Notes: generated from the sequence alone by a model not told the origin. DNA of 64,000 nucleotides from Dyella lutea (GCF_024158035.1 NZ_JAMZEK010000001.1:1468001-1532000); one strand, 5' to 3'. Numbered from the stretch's first letter, positions 21,024 through 30,994 are shown. Program-made: numbers and translations.

Positions 21024-23405
21024 TTACTCCGGCGCGTGCCCCCAAACCAATGCGAACTGCCGTGCCTGGGCCGCAGGCACGCGGATGTAGGTGACGGCGC
21101 CGAAGCGGTCGGTGCCGGTGGTCCAGCCTTCCTGTTGACCGGACTCGAGCGCTTCGAGGCTGGCGGCGCGCGGCACTGCCTTGCCGCCCGCGGTGACGGC
21201 ACTGGCGGCGCCGCCGTGCACCTTGAACAGATAGGTCTTCACCGGCGGCACGTAGCTGCCTTCGGCGGCCGACGTGCTTACGGTGGCACCCTCGCCGGTG
21301 CGCTGGATGGTCAGCGGCTGGGCGAAATAGGCGCCGTGCTCGTAGGCGTAGTCGTCGCCCTGGTCGTCGTAGTAGGTGAAGTGCGTCGCCTCGTTCGCCG
21401 GAAACGCTTCCACCGTCACTTCGGGCACCGGGTGCTGACCGACGTAGTCCATCACCGGCTGCATCGGGATGATCGCGCCGGCGCGCACGAACAGCGGGAT
21501 GTCGCTCCAGCCTTTCGCGTCGACCGGCACGGTGATGCTCTGGCCGCCGGCATATGTCTTGCCGTCGAACCAACCGGTCCAGTGCCCGGCAGGCAGGTAG
21601 ATCGTCTTGGTCGTCTGGCCCTCGTCGACCACCGGCGAGACCAGCAGGCCCTCGCCGAACATCCACGAGGCGACGTCGTTGCGCACCTTCGGGTCGTTCG
21701 GCCAGTCGAACACCAGCGGCCGCACCAGGCCCACGCCGCTGACGTGGCGGGTGTGCTCGTAGCTGTAGATGTAAGGCAGCAGCGCATAGCGCAGGCGGAT
21801 CGCCGCGGTGGCGGCCTTTTCCGCCACCGGGCCGTAGACCCAGGGCTGGCGCTTCTGGCCGAACTCGCCGTGCACGCGGAAGATCGGCGTGAACGCGCCG
21901 AACTCGATCCAGCGCGCGTAGTTCTCCGGCGTCGGCGTGCCGTGGCTGAAGCCGCCGCCATCCATGCCCCACTGCATCGCGCCCACGTTGATCGCGCTGA
22001 GCATGCGCGCGCGCTGGCCGGCCATGCTGTGGAAACCGGTGGCGATGTCGCCGGACCACATGGCGTAGGCGTAGCGCTGTGCGCCTAGGTAGAAGTTGCG
22101 GTTGATCGACCACACGCGCAGTGGCGAATAGGCGCGCTGGCCGTCGTAGAGCGAGCGCTCCATGTTGGTGAACTGGGTGTCGCTGCCGATATCGTCGGCC
22201 TCGTCGTTCCACCAGCCGATCATGCCGGTGTCGAACGAGTGCTTGAGGTGGTCGTTGAAGAACCACGCACGGACCGCGGGCTTGTCGAAATCCAGCTCGC
22301 GGATCGGCTTCTTCGAGAAGTAGTCCGGGCCGACCTTGCTGGCCGGCGACCAGAAATCATGCGCGGTGGCATAGCGGCCCTCGACCGTGTCCACGTGCAC
22401 GCGCGGCTTCATGATGCCGGTGAGATGCATGCCGCGGGCGTCGAGCATCTGCTTCAGCTTGCCGTCCGGGCCGTCGGGGAACTTGGTCTGGTTCCAGCGG
22501 AATTCGCCCCAATCCTCGCCCCAGGCCTTCCAGTCGAAGTCCAGCGTGAAGTTGTCGATCGGGATGTGCTTCGCCCGGTAGGTGTCGACGATCGACAGCA
22601 GCTCCTTCTCGTCGATGCCCCACTGGCTGTTGGTGAAGCCCATCGCCCATTTCGGGAACAGCTGCGAGTGGCCGCTGAGGTCGGCCACGGCGCGGAAGAT
22701 CGTCTTCGGTGCGCCGACGATCAGGTAGTAGTCGGTGTCCTTGCGCGAGCTGCCGCTGGCCTGGATGCGACCGTGCGCGAGATTGAACTGGCCGCCGAGG
22801 GTGTCCACCAGCACGGCGTAGCCGGCGCTGCTCCACACCAGGGGGGCGCCGGCGTGACCCTGCTCGCCGGCCATGATCTTCTGCTTGCCGTCGCGCAGCA
22901 GGCCGGCGCTGACGTCGTCCTGGAAGGCGGTATAGCCGCCGATGCCGTAGAGCGGATCGCTCGCCGCGTGGTCCAGCGTGAAGCCGCCGCTGCGCAGCGA
23001 GGCGAGGTCGGCCTGGGTCAGCAGTCCCGCGTGGCCGGGGGCATCGATGCGCAGCGTGCCGTGGCGACGGTCGTAGCGGACGCTGGCGGCATCGGTGGAC
23101 AGCGTGATCGCGTCCTTTTCGTTCTTCACATGCACGTCGGCGAGCGGCGCGTTCGGCGCCTTGGGATCGAGCACCAGGGTCGCCGGCCCGCTCTTGCCGC
23201 CGGGCAGGTAGTGCACGTGCACCACGTCCGGCGCGACGAAATCCACGGTCACGCGGTCGGCGCCGAGCGGGATCTGCAACTGCCCGCCGGTCACCGTGGC
23301 CGGTGCGGTGGTCGCGGCGATGGCGCTGGCCAGCGGGGTGAGCATCAGGCCGAGCAGGGCCAGCGGGGCGAGCGTGCGTTGAAGGCGACGGGTCAAGGCG
23401 GACAT
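21024..23405 (-). CDS. Secreted GH31 alpha-glucosidase
   Basis: The 793-aa protein has a Sec signal (about 1-31, ending AIAA), an N-terminal beta-sandwich (to about 215), a TIM barrel and two C-terminal beta domains. The nucleophile is Asp401 in GWWNDEADD and the acid/base Asp453 in WSGDIATGF, both characteristic of GH31. It would release glucose from maltodextrin ends in the periplasm. The start is uncertain: ATG 23405 gives a normal signal peptide but has AGAGG directly adjacent, while ATG 23432 would add nine residues. It follows the lipoprotein GH13 gene by 35 nt and is probably in one operon with it. Confidence 0.9.
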   Translation of the reverse strand: MSALTRRLQRTLAPLALLGLMLTPLASAIAATTAPATVTGGQLQIPLGADRVTVDFVAPDVVHVHYLPGGKSGPATLVLDPKAPNAPLADVHVKNEKDAITLSTDAASVRYDRRHGTLRIDAPGHAGLLTQADLASLRSGGFTLDHAASDPLYGIGGYTAFQDDVSAGLLRDGKQKIMAGEQGHAGAPLVWSSAGYAVLVDTLGGQFNLAHGRIQASGSSRKDTDYYLIVGAPKTIFRAVADLSGHSQLFPKWAMGFTNSQWGIDEKELLSIVDTYRAKHIPIDNFTLDFDWKAWGEDWGEFRWNQTKFPDGPDGKLKQMLDARGMHLTGIMKPRVHVDTVEGRYATAHDFWSPASKVGPDYFSKKPIRELDFDKPAVRAWFFNDHLKHSFDTGMIGWWNDEADDIGSDTQFTNMERSLYDGQRAYSPLRVWSINRNFYLGAQRYAYAMWSGDIATGFHSMAGQRARMLSAINVGAMQWGMDGGGFSHGTPTPENYARWIEFGAFTPIFRVHGEFGQKRQPWVYGPVAEKAATAAIRLRYALLPYIYSYEHTRHVSGVGLVRPLVFDWPNDPKVRNDVASWMFGEGLLVSPVVDEGQTTKTIYLPAGHWTGWFDGKTYAGGQSITVPVDAKGWSDIPLFVRAGAIIPMQPVMDYVGQHPVPEVTVEAFPANEATHFTYYDDQGDDYAYEHGAYFAQPLTIQRTGEGATVSTSAAEGSYVPPVKTYLFKVHGGAASAVTAGGKAVPRAASLEALESGQQEGWTTGTDRFGAVTYIRVPAAQARQFALVWGHAPE

Positions 23406-23440
23406 CCTCTGTACGTGGAGCGGGGCGACCATCGGCGTGC

Positions 23441-25018
23441 TTACTCGAGCACCACCGAGGTGTCGGGGGGAAGATCGATACGGCCATCGTGCAGCTGCGC
23501 ACCGTCGCGACTGGCCAGGCCGATCGCGCGGAACGGCGAGCCGGCGCCGAGCGCCACCGATTGCGGCTGGCCGGACAGGTTGTGCAGCACCAGCACGCGC
23601 GAATGCGCATCCCGCAGCTGCCAGCCGACCACATGGGTGTTGCCGCTGGCGAATGCGGTCAGCGCGCCGTCGCGCAGGGCGCTGACCTGATGGCGCCAGT
23701 GGATCAGCATGCGGTAGTCGGCCAGCAGCGAGCCGGGGTCGGCCAGTTCGGCCTGCACCGACACGTCCGGACCGTCGCCCGACGTGCTGGGCTTCCAGGT
23801 GGTTTCGCCGGCAGCGTGCGGGCTGCGTTCCCAGCGCATCGGCTCGCGCAGGTCGGGATCGGGCTTGACCCCGCGCATGCCCAGTTCCTCGCCGTAGTAG
23901 ACGAACGGATGGCCGGGCAGGGTGAGCAACATCGCCGCGGCCATGCGCATGTGCGCCGCGTCGCCGTCGAGCTGGCTCATCACGCGGTTCTGGTCGTGGT
24001 TGGAAAGGAACGGTGCGTCGGCGCCCGCATGGCCGGCGCTGGCGGCGAAGCCGGCATAGCGCTGCTGCAGCCGTTCGGCGAGGTCGCCGGCCTGGCCGCT
24101 GCGCGCCGCGTCGACCAGCCGCGTGGCGAGCGGGAAGTCGAACACCGCGCTGAGCGCGCCGTACCACGGGGCGAGCTGCTGCCAGCTGCTCTCGGTGACC
24201 TCGCCGACCACGTAGGTGTCCGGATTCACCGCACGCACGCCGCGCATGAATTGCCGCCACCAGGTGAGGTTTTCCCTGAGAACGTCCGGGTCGCCTTCCT
24301 GCGACTGGAAGTTCAGGTAGATGTGGCGCGCGGCGTCCAGCCGGAAACCGTCCACGCCCTTGCGCGACCAGAACCGGCCGACGTCGACCATCGCCTGGCG
24401 CACGGCGGGGTTGTCGTAGTTCAGGTCGGGCATGCCCGGGGAGAAGATACCCAGGTAATGACGGCCATCCGGCAGCGCCTGCCACGCCTTGTCGCCAGCG
24501 GCACTGTGGGCGGAGAGGTCGGTGGCCGGAGTGGCCCAGCTGTACCAGTCGTGGTGCGGATCGTGCGGGTCCTGCGCGGCGAGGAACCACGGATGCTGGT
24601 TGCTGGTGTGGTTGATCACCAGGTCGATGATCACCTTGATGCCGCGCTTGTGGGCCTCGGCCAGCAGATGCTCGAAGTCGGCCATCGTGCCGTACTGCGG
24701 GTTGATCGCCTCGTAGTCGGTGATGTCGTAGCCGTGATAGCTCGGCGAGGGATTGATCGGCATCAGCCAGATCCCGCTCACGCCGAGCGACTTGAGGTAG
24801 TCGAGCTTGGCGGTGACACCGTTGAGATCGCCGATGCCGTCGCCGTTGGTGTCATACCAGCTGCGCACGAAGATCTCGTAGTACACGCCGGAGCGTGGCG
24901 TGGATGCGGTCTGGGCATGGGCCTGCATGACCGGGGATTGCGGAGCGGGCGCCGTGGCGCAGCCACCCAGCAGCAGGGCGGACGTGAGCAGCGACGCGAG
25001 CGTGACGGAACGGATCAA
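23441..25018 (-). CDS. Lipoprotein GH13 alpha-amylase/alpha-glucosidase
   Basis: I place the start at a TTG (25018), 6 nt after GGGGAG. The product then begins with a lipoprotein signal peptide with lipobox LLGGC at about residues 18-22, so the 525-aa enzyme should be membrane-anchored. The GH13 catalytic residues are Asp228 (GFRLDAARH), Glu273 (VVGEVTES) and Asp342 (SNHDQNR). The early YYEIFVRSWYDTNGDGIGDLNG motif marks the oligosaccharide-acting GH13 branch. The frame is open back to 25258 and passes through the operator, but that extension is charged and lacks a ribosome site. It heads the GH13-GH31-GH13-GH13 run and has the locus operator 115 nt upstream. Confidence 0.88.
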   Translation of the reverse strand: MIRSVTLASLLTSALLLGGCATAPAPQSPVMQAHAQTASTPRSGVYYEIFVRSWYDTNGDGIGDLNGVTAKLDYLKSLGVSGIWLMPINPSPSYHGYDITDYEAINPQYGTMADFEHLLAEAHKRGIKVIIDLVINHTSNQHPWFLAAQDPHDPHHDWYSWATPATDLSAHSAAGDKAWQALPDGRHYLGIFSPGMPDLNYDNPAVRQAMVDVGRFWSRKGVDGFRLDAARHIYLNFQSQEGDPDVLRENLTWWRQFMRGVRAVNPDTYVVGEVTESSWQQLAPWYGALSAVFDFPLATRLVDAARSGQAGDLAERLQQRYAGFAASAGHAGADAPFLSNHDQNRVMSQLDGDAAHMRMAAAMLLTLPGHPFVYYGEELGMRGVKPDPDLREPMRWERSPHAAGETTWKPSTSGDGPDVSVQAELADPGSLLADYRMLIHWRHQVSALRDGALTAFASGNTHVVGWQLRDAHSRVLVLHNLSGQPQSVALGAGSPFRAIGLASRDGAQLHDGRIDLPPDTSVVLE

Positions 25019-25132
25019 GGCAGTCTCCCCGGCGATCGACGGACGGTGGCGCGAACGGCGCGACGCGTGATGTCGTTCGGACGTCCAAAGCGGCCCCCAT
25101 GGTAGGCCGGTGCCCCCGTCGTGCGGCCGTGC

Positions 25133-25147
25133 TGCATACGTATTCAT
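25133..25147 (-). promoter_or_regulatory. Alpha-glucan locus operator, copy 2
   Basis: An identical 15-mer (minus strand ATGAATACGTATGCA) lies 115 nt before the TTG start of the lipoprotein GH13 gene and about 110 nt before the divergent antiporter. Its orientation relative to the GH13 gene matches the other three copies. Confidence 0.75.
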
Positions 25148-25256
25148 CGGCGTGGTTGTGCGGTTTTCCGTGGTGCAGTGCGGCAGATTCGCAAGCTCTT
25201 CACGGCCTGGGCATGGATCGGGGATGATCGCTGCTCGCCATCTGCCGAAGCGCTCC

Positions 25257-26447
25257 ATGCACCAGACCGATCTGTTCCTGCTGGCGATGCTGCTGATCCT
25301 CGCCGTGCCCTACCTGCTGTGGCGCCTCGGGCGCACCGAGTACGTGGCGCCGCTGGTGGTGGTGCAGATCGTCTGCGGCATCCTGCTCGGTCCCGGTGTG
25401 CTGGGTGCGGCCTTTCCCGCCTACTACGCCACGGTGTTCGACCCCGGCGTGATCCAGGCGCTCAACGGCATTGCCTGGTGGGCGGTAATGGTGTTCGTGT
25501 GGATCGCCGGCATCGAGCTGGATCTGGGGCAGGCCTGGCGGCAGCGGCGCGAGTGCGGCATCACCGCCGGACTCGCACTGGGCGTACCGCTGCTGTTCGG
25601 CGCGCTGGCAGCGATGGCGTTGCTGCACTGGCACGACGGCTGGATCGGCCCGCATGGTGCGCGTTGGCAGTTCGTCATGGGCGTCGGCATGGCCTGCGCG
25701 GTGACCGCGCTGCCGATCCTGCTGCTGCTGATGGAGAAGCTTGCGATCCTGCGCCAGCCGTTCGGCCAGCGCGTGCTGCGCTACGCCAGCCTCGACGACG
25801 TGGCGATCTGGGCGGTGCTGGCGATGATCCTGGTGGACTGGCAGCGGATCGGCCTGCAGCTCGCCTTTCTCGTGCTGTTCGTACCGGTAGCCTGGGCGTT
25901 CCGCCGCCTGATGCACCGGCTGCCGGCGGCTGACCGCTGGTACGTGGGGCTGATCTGGCTGGCACTCTGCGCCCTGGCCGCGGATCGTGCCGGCCTGCAC
26001 TTCATGGTCGGCGCCTTCCTCGCCGGCGCGGTCACCGACCGCGACAGTTTCGATGGTCCGACCCTGGATCTGCTGCGCCACCACGTGCTGCTGGTGGTGA
26101 TGCCGGTGTTCTTCCTTTCCACCGGCCTGCGCACGCACTGGAGTGTGGGCGGCGGCGCGGTGTTCGCCGCGGCCGGGCTGCTGCTGGTGGCCGAGGTCGT
26201 CGGCAAGCTGGCCGGCGTGCATCTCGCGGCGCGCTGGCTGGGCTGGAACCGTGGCGAGGCATGGCTGGTCGGCTGGCTGCTGCAGACCAAGGCGCTGATC
26301 ATGATCATCTTCGTCAACGTGCTGCTGGACCGCGGCATCATCAGCGGCGATACCTTCACCGCGCTGCTGTTGATGGCCGTGGCCTCCACCATGCTCAGCG
26401 TGCCGATGGTGGCGCCGCGATTGCGGCGACTGGGCGCTGCCGGGTAG
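25257..26447 (+). CDS. Kef-type cation:proton antiporter (CPA2 family)
   Basis: This 396-aa membrane protein has about 11-12 helices (from TDLFLLAMLLILAVPYLLW onward). It has a central GPGVLG motif and ASLDDVAIWAVLA, which carries the conserved acidic pair of CPA antiporters. The C-terminal TrkA-N nucleotide-binding domain of full KefB/C proteins is absent. It should exchange K+ or Na+ for H+. It is the only plus-strand gene inside the minus-strand glucan locus and ends 10 nt before the convergent halogenase stop. An alternative ATG at 25224 would add eleven residues. Confidence 0.85.
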   Translation: MHQTDLFLLAMLLILAVPYLLWRLGRTEYVAPLVVVQIVCGILLGPGVLGAAFPAYYATVFDPGVIQALNGIAWWAVMVFVWIAGIELDLGQAWRQRRECGITAGLALGVPLLFGALAAMALLHWHDGWIGPHGARWQFVMGVGMACAVTALPILLLLMEKLAILRQPFGQRVLRYASLDDVAIWAVLAMILVDWQRIGLQLAFLVLFVPVAWAFRRLMHRLPAADRWYVGLIWLALCALAADRAGLHFMVGAFLAGAVTDRDSFDGPTLDLLRHHVLLVVMPVFFLSTGLRTHWSVGGGAVFAAAGLLLVAEVVGKLAGVHLAARWLGWNRGEAWLVGWLLQTKALIMIIFVNVLLDRGIISGDTFTALLLMAVASTMLSVPMVAPRLRRLGAAG

Positions 26448-26456
26448 GGCGCAAGC

Positions 26457-27968
26457 TCAGTCCGCCGCGCGGCAGTGCGTCGCGACGAACTGGCCGTGCT
26501 CCGGGAAGGTGGCCACGGCGCGCTGGATCAGCGTGCGCATGTTGCCGAGGAAGCCTTCCAGCTCCGCGGCGGGCAGCGCGTCAGCCGCCGGATGCCAGGC
26601 CTGCGGGACGATGCCCTGGCCGAGCATGACCTGCAGCCAGCCCACCTCGGTGAACAGCTCCTCGCCGTGGCGGAAGATCTGTCCGCTGCGGCGGAACAGT
26701 TCGATGCGCTCGGCCAGTCCCTCGGGCATGACGATCGAGCGGCAATGCCGCCAGAACGCCGTGTCGTCGCGCTCGGTGGCGCGGTAGTGCAGCACCAGGA
26801 AGTCGCGGATGCGTTCGTACTCGAAGCGTGTCTGCCGGTTGTATTCGTCGCTCAACGCCGGGTCGCAATGCCGGTCCGGGAACAGCGAGATCAGCCGGCT
26901 GATGCCGGACTGGATCATGTGGATGCTGGTCGACTCCAGCGGTTCCATGAAGCCGCTGGCCAAGCCCAGCGCCACGCAGTTGCGGACCCAGAAGCGGCGG
27001 CGCGCGCCGGTGGTGAAGCGCAGCACGCGCGGCTCGGCCAGCGCCTCGCCGTCGAGGTGGGCGAGCAGGGTGGCGGTGGCCTCGTCGTCGCTGATGGACC
27101 GGCTGCAGAACACGTGGCCGTTGCCGTTGCGGTGCTGTAGCGGGATGCGCCACTGCCAGCCGGCGGCGCGCGCGCTGGCCTGGGTGTACGGCCGCATCGG
27201 TGCCACGCGCTCGCTCGGTACCGCGACCGCGCGGTCGCACGGCAGCCATTGCGTCCAGTCGTCGTAGCCGGCCTTGAGCGCCCCCTCGATCAGCAGGCCG
27301 CGGAAGCCGGAGCAGTCGATGAACAGGTCGCCCTCGACCCGCACGCCCCCCTGCAGTTGCAGCGACTCGATGAAGCCGTTGTCCGCGCGCAGCTTGACGT
27401 CGACCACCTTGCCCTCGATGCGCTGCACCTGGCGCGGGTCGCAGCGCTGGCGCAGGTACTGTCCGTACAGGCCGGCATCCAGATGGTAGGCGTGGCGGGT
27501 GCCGGTCATCGGGCTGGAGCCGATCCGGTCCAGCCGGCCGAAACGATACTGGGCGCAGGCCTGCGCGTTGATCGAATACGACCAGAGGTCGGGGGCGGCC
27601 CCGCTGCGTTCCTGCCGATCGCGCAGCCAGTAGTGCTGGAACGGCACCAGGCCCAGCGGCAGCCCGATATCGCCGAAGGCATGCAGGTAGGAGTCGCCGA
27701 TCCGGCCCCAGTCGTTGAACTGGATCGCCAGCTTGAAGGTTCCCTTCACCGCACGCATCAGTTCGTCCTCGTCGATGCCGAGGAAGGCGTTGACGTGGCG
27801 GATCTGCGGGATCGTGGCCTCGCCCACGCCGACGGTGCCGATCTCGTCGGACTCGACCAGCGTGATCGCCAGTCGTGGGCCAAGGGCCCGGGCGAGAAGG
27901 GCGGCGGTCATCCACCCGGCAGTGCCGCCGCCGACGATGACCACGCGCTGGATCGGATTGGCCTGCAT
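26457..27968 (-). CDS. Tryptophan-halogenase-like flavoprotein
   Basis: The 503-aa protein has the FAD-binding GGGTAGW motif (about 13-19) and the WxWxIP signature of flavin-dependent halogenases (W271, W273, I275, P276). Lys79 occupies the same position as the catalytic Lys79 of PrnA, and EPLES (E345, S346) matches the PrnA Glu346/Ser347 region. By these residues it could form and use hypohalous acid. Genes like this are often next to TonB-dependent receptors in carbohydrate loci of Xanthomonadales and Caulobacter, where the substrate is unknown. It follows the receptor gene by 113 nt, beyond a terminator, so it probably depends partly on read-through. Confidence 0.88.
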   Translation of the reverse strand: MQANPIQRVVIVGGGTAGWMTAALLARALGPRLAITLVESDEIGTVGVGEATIPQIRHVNAFLGIDEDELMRAVKGTFKLAIQFNDWGRIGDSYLHAFGDIGLPLGLVPFQHYWLRDRQERSGAAPDLWSYSINAQACAQYRFGRLDRIGSSPMTGTRHAYHLDAGLYGQYLRQRCDPRQVQRIEGKVVDVKLRADNGFIESLQLQGGVRVEGDLFIDCSGFRGLLIEGALKAGYDDWTQWLPCDRAVAVPSERVAPMRPYTQASARAAGWQWRIPLQHRNGNGHVFCSRSISDDEATATLLAHLDGEALAEPRVLRFTTGARRRFWVRNCVALGLASGFMEPLESTSIHMIQSGISRLISLFPDRHCDPALSDEYNRQTRFEYERIRDFLVLHYRATERDDTAFWRHCRSIVMPEGLAERIELFRRSGQIFRHGEELFTEVGWLQVMLGQGIVPQAWHPAADALPAAELEGFLGNMRTLIQRAVATFPEHGQFVATHCRAAD

Positions 27969-28027
27969 GCTGGGTTTCCCTGCGCCGCGACGGGAAGAGC
28001 TGATTAGCGCCCCGCCGTGGGCTTGTC

Positions 28028-28062
28028 AAAAAAAGAGCCCCGCTGGTAATCCAACGGGGCTC
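28028..28062 (-). terminator. Rho-independent terminator after the TonB-dependent receptor
   Basis: On the minus strand GAGCCCCG...CGGGGCTC forms a strong stem with a short loop and is followed by a run of seven T. It starts about 20 nt after the receptor stop codon, and lies between the receptor and the halogenase gene. Confidence 0.9.
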
Positions 28063-28081
28063 GGGGAGGAAGCCTTGCGGC

Positions 28082-30994
28082 TTACTGGAACTTGTAGGAA
28101 ACGCCGACCTCGTAGCGACGGCCGTAGCGCTCCCAGGTCAACACCTGGCGCGGGTCGTTGTTCTGGAACGTGGTGAAGATCTTGTTCGACAGGTTCGAGC
28201 CCTGCGCGATGATCGTCAGGCCGTCCAGCGGACCGTGGTCGAAGGTGTAGCTGACCTGCGCGTCGTAGGTGCTGCCGCCACCCACCGTCTGCTCGATGCG
28301 CGAGGCACTGATGCCCGACACCTCGCCCAGGAAGCTGGAGCGGTAGCTGTCGCTGACGCGTGCCTCGAAGCCGGCGTGCTGGTAGTACAGCGTGCCGTTG
28401 GCAACCCACTTCGACAGGCCCGGCACCGTGATCGGGTTGGAGTTGCCCGGGTAGACCAGCGAGCTCTTGGTACGGTTTCCGGTGACGATGGCGCCGAAGC
28501 CGTCGAGCTGCGAGGCGATCAGGTTGAACGGCAGGTTCAGGGTGACCTGGGCGCCCTTCACGTAGCCACGACCATTGTTCTCTGGGCCGGACACCGTGCC
28601 CAGCGTCGTGCCGAGCTGGGCCAGCTGGGCCGAGGTCAGGCCGAACGGGAGGAACGAGCTGAAGTCGTACAGGAACGCCGAATTCGGGTTGATGTAGTCG
28701 TGCAGCGCGATGAAGTAGCCCGACACCGCGAAGTAGCCACCACCGCCGGTGCGGCACAGGTCGGAGTTCTTCTGGTCGCTCGAGTTGCACTGGAAGCTGC
28801 TGCCGCCCGAGAAGTAGTGCTCATAGCTGACGTTGTAGTTGTCGGCCATGGTGGGCTTGAGCTTCGGATTGCCGCCGGACGCGCTGAAATAGGCCTGGTT
28901 CGGGTCGGTCGACGACAGGTGGGTGATGTTGCCGCTCACCGAGAGGCTCGCATTCATCTGGTCCATGCGCGGGCGGGCCAGCGTGCGGGCTGCGCTGACG
29001 CGGAAGTCGTCATCCTGGCTCAGGCCGAAGATCAGGTTGGCGCTGGGCAGGTACTTGTTGTAGCTGGTGCTGCCCTTGACCGGGATCAGGGTGATCGCAT
29101 TGCCGGTGATCGCGCTGCCCGGGGCCACGCGCTCGCCCTCGGCACTCTGCGAAGTGTGCTGCATCTGCACGCCGAAGTTGCCGCGCAGGCTGACGTTGCC
29201 GAGGTAGGTATCCAGGTTGAACTGGAAGTACGGGGTCAGCACCTTCTCCTTGGTCTTCCAGTCCGGCGGAGTGGACAGCGAGGAGCCGAAGGTCGGCACG
29301 CCGACCAGGGTGCCGTTGGCGATCAGCGCCAGCGGGTCGTAGCAGAGTTGCTGGCTGATGCCCATCCAGGCCAGCGGGCTGCAGGTGGAGCCGCTGAACG
29401 GCGCGGAGGTGACCGCACTGCCGCCGCTGATGGTGCCGCCGCCCAGGGTCAGGAAGGTCTGGTCGATGTGGTAGGACTTGTGCCGCTCGCTGTGCGCCAC
29501 GCCGAACTCCAGGCTGGAGAACGGGCCGCTGACGAAGTCGCGCTCGACGGCCAGCTTGAGGTTGGCCAGGTAGTCGACGGTATGAGGTGCGTTGATGAAG
29601 CCCGCCTGCACCACGTCGTTGCCGCCACCCCAGCCCTGCGGGTCGGTCAGCACGATGCCGTTGGTATAGTCATACGACGGGTTCACGTACAGCAGGCCGT
29701 TGCCCTGCTCGACAAAGCCGATGGTGTCGGTCGGGCCGGACTTGTTGAAACCCAGACCGGAGTAGCTCTCGAGGTTGATGTCGCGGCGGGTGGCGCGCGA
29801 GTAGTTGCCCACGAGGTCGGCCGACCAGTTGTCGTTGATGTGGAACTTGTTGTCCCAGTTGAAGTTGTAGACGCGTGCGCTGGTCTGGTTGTAGTCGTTG
29901 CGGATGACCGGCGACAACGTGGTGTAGGTGCCGCTGGTGATCAGGCCGTTGCTGGCGGTGTAACCCGGCTGCAGGGTCGCCGAACCCCAGGCGAGCGGCA
30001 GCTCCATGCCCTTGGCCTGCTGCACTTCCTTGAAGTTGTCGTACGTCATGTCGATGGTGCCGGTGTAGTGCTCGTTCGGCTCCCACTGGAAGGTGGCGAG
30101 CAGACCGTTGCGCTTCATCGTGTCGGAGATGCCGTAGTTCTTGGCACCGCCCACCACGCCATTGCCAGCGGCGACGGCATTGTCGGTCGGATAACCCCAG
30201 GGCGCCTGGTGCTCGATCTCGGCCGGGTTGGACTCGAAATCCACGCCCAGGGTCACGCCCATGGTGTGGTTGGCGAACTGGTTCACCCATACGCCGTTGA
30301 GGTTGTAGCCCTTGTTGCTGACGCCCTTGCCGGGGGACAGTTCGGACATGTCGTTCCAGACGTAGCGCGCGTTGACGGCGGCTTCCGGCTTGGACTTGTC
30401 GAGCGGGCGGATGGTCTGCATGTCGACCGTGCCGGCCAGGCCCTGGCCGATCAGGTTGGCCTGTGGGCTCAGGTGCACGACGACGGTGTTGAACCAGCTC
30501 GACGGGTACTGGTCGAACTGCACGTCGCGGTTGTTCGAGGTCGACACCTGCTGACCGCCGTTGACCAGTGCAGTGGAGAAGTCCGGACCCAGGCCGTGGA
30601 TGGTCAGCACCTGCGGGCGACCGCTGACGGTCTGCACCGCGAGGCCCGGCAGGCGGCCCAGGGTGTCGGCGATCGACACGCCCGGCAGCTTGCCGATCTG
30701 CTCGGCCGAGACGGCCTCGACGATCGAGTTGGCGTTGCGCTTGACCGCCGTGGAGTTTTCCAGGCTCGAGATGAAGCCGCTGACCTCCACTGCCTGCAGC
30801 TTGGTGCTGGTGCTCGGACGCTGCTTGCCATCGGTCTTCTTGCCGCTCTGCGCGGCGGCCTGGTCGCTGTTCTGCGAACTGTCACCGGACTGCTGGCCCG
30901 CGGCCGTCGCTGCATCCGCCTGCGCGTGCGTGGCCACCATGAACATGGCCGATGCCAGCGCCGCGCTGAGCAGATTGCGCTTGAGATTCAACAT
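28082..30994 (-). CDS. TonB-dependent receptor, probable alpha-glucan/maltodextrin uptake
   Basis: The 970-aa protein has a Sec signal peptide (about 1-26) and a low-complexity linker rich in Q, S and K. The plug domain starts near AVEVSGFISSLENST (about 67) and contains IADTLGRLPGLAVQT and the TIHGLGPDF loop. A large beta-barrel ends in YEVGVSYKFQ, the usual aromatic outer-membrane C-terminus (F is next to last). The IPR-like long extracellular loops with Cys pairs fit the oligosaccharide-receptor (CAR) class. GGGGAGG precedes ATG 30994. An operator lies 143 nt upstream, and glycosidases surround it, which supports the substrate call. Confidence 0.92.
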   Translation of the reverse strand: MLNLKRNLLSAALASAMFMVATHAQADAATAAGQQSGDSSQNSDQAAAQSGKKTDGKQRPSTSTKLQAVEVSGFISSLENSTAVKRNANSIVEAVSAEQIGKLPGVSIADTLGRLPGLAVQTVSGRPQVLTIHGLGPDFSTALVNGGQQVSTSNNRDVQFDQYPSSWFNTVVVHLSPQANLIGQGLAGTVDMQTIRPLDKSKPEAAVNARYVWNDMSELSPGKGVSNKGYNLNGVWVNQFANHTMGVTLGVDFESNPAEIEHQAPWGYPTDNAVAAGNGVVGGAKNYGISDTMKRNGLLATFQWEPNEHYTGTIDMTYDNFKEVQQAKGMELPLAWGSATLQPGYTASNGLITSGTYTTLSPVIRNDYNQTSARVYNFNWDNKFHINDNWSADLVGNYSRATRRDINLESYSGLGFNKSGPTDTIGFVEQGNGLLYVNPSYDYTNGIVLTDPQGWGGGNDVVQAGFINAPHTVDYLANLKLAVERDFVSGPFSSLEFGVAHSERHKSYHIDQTFLTLGGGTISGGSAVTSAPFSGSTCSPLAWMGISQQLCYDPLALIANGTLVGVPTFGSSLSTPPDWKTKEKVLTPYFQFNLDTYLGNVSLRGNFGVQMQHTSQSAEGERVAPGSAITGNAITLIPVKGSTSYNKYLPSANLIFGLSQDDDFRVSAARTLARPRMDQMNASLSVSGNITHLSSTDPNQAYFSASGGNPKLKPTMADNYNVSYEHYFSGGSSFQCNSSDQKNSDLCRTGGGGYFAVSGYFIALHDYINPNSAFLYDFSSFLPFGLTSAQLAQLGTTLGTVSGPENNGRGYVKGAQVTLNLPFNLIASQLDGFGAIVTGNRTKSSLVYPGNSNPITVPGLSKWVANGTLYYQHAGFEARVSDSYRSSFLGEVSGISASRIEQTVGGGSTYDAQVSYTFDHGPLDGLTIIAQGSNLSNKIFTTFQNNDPRQVLTWERYGRRYEVGVSYKFQ

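Noticed and set aside
25018..25147. Lipoprotein GH13 start at the in-frame ATG inside operator copy 2
   Set aside because: The extension is Arg/His-rich, would bury the lipoprotein signal, and has no ribosome site. The TTG at 25018 does.
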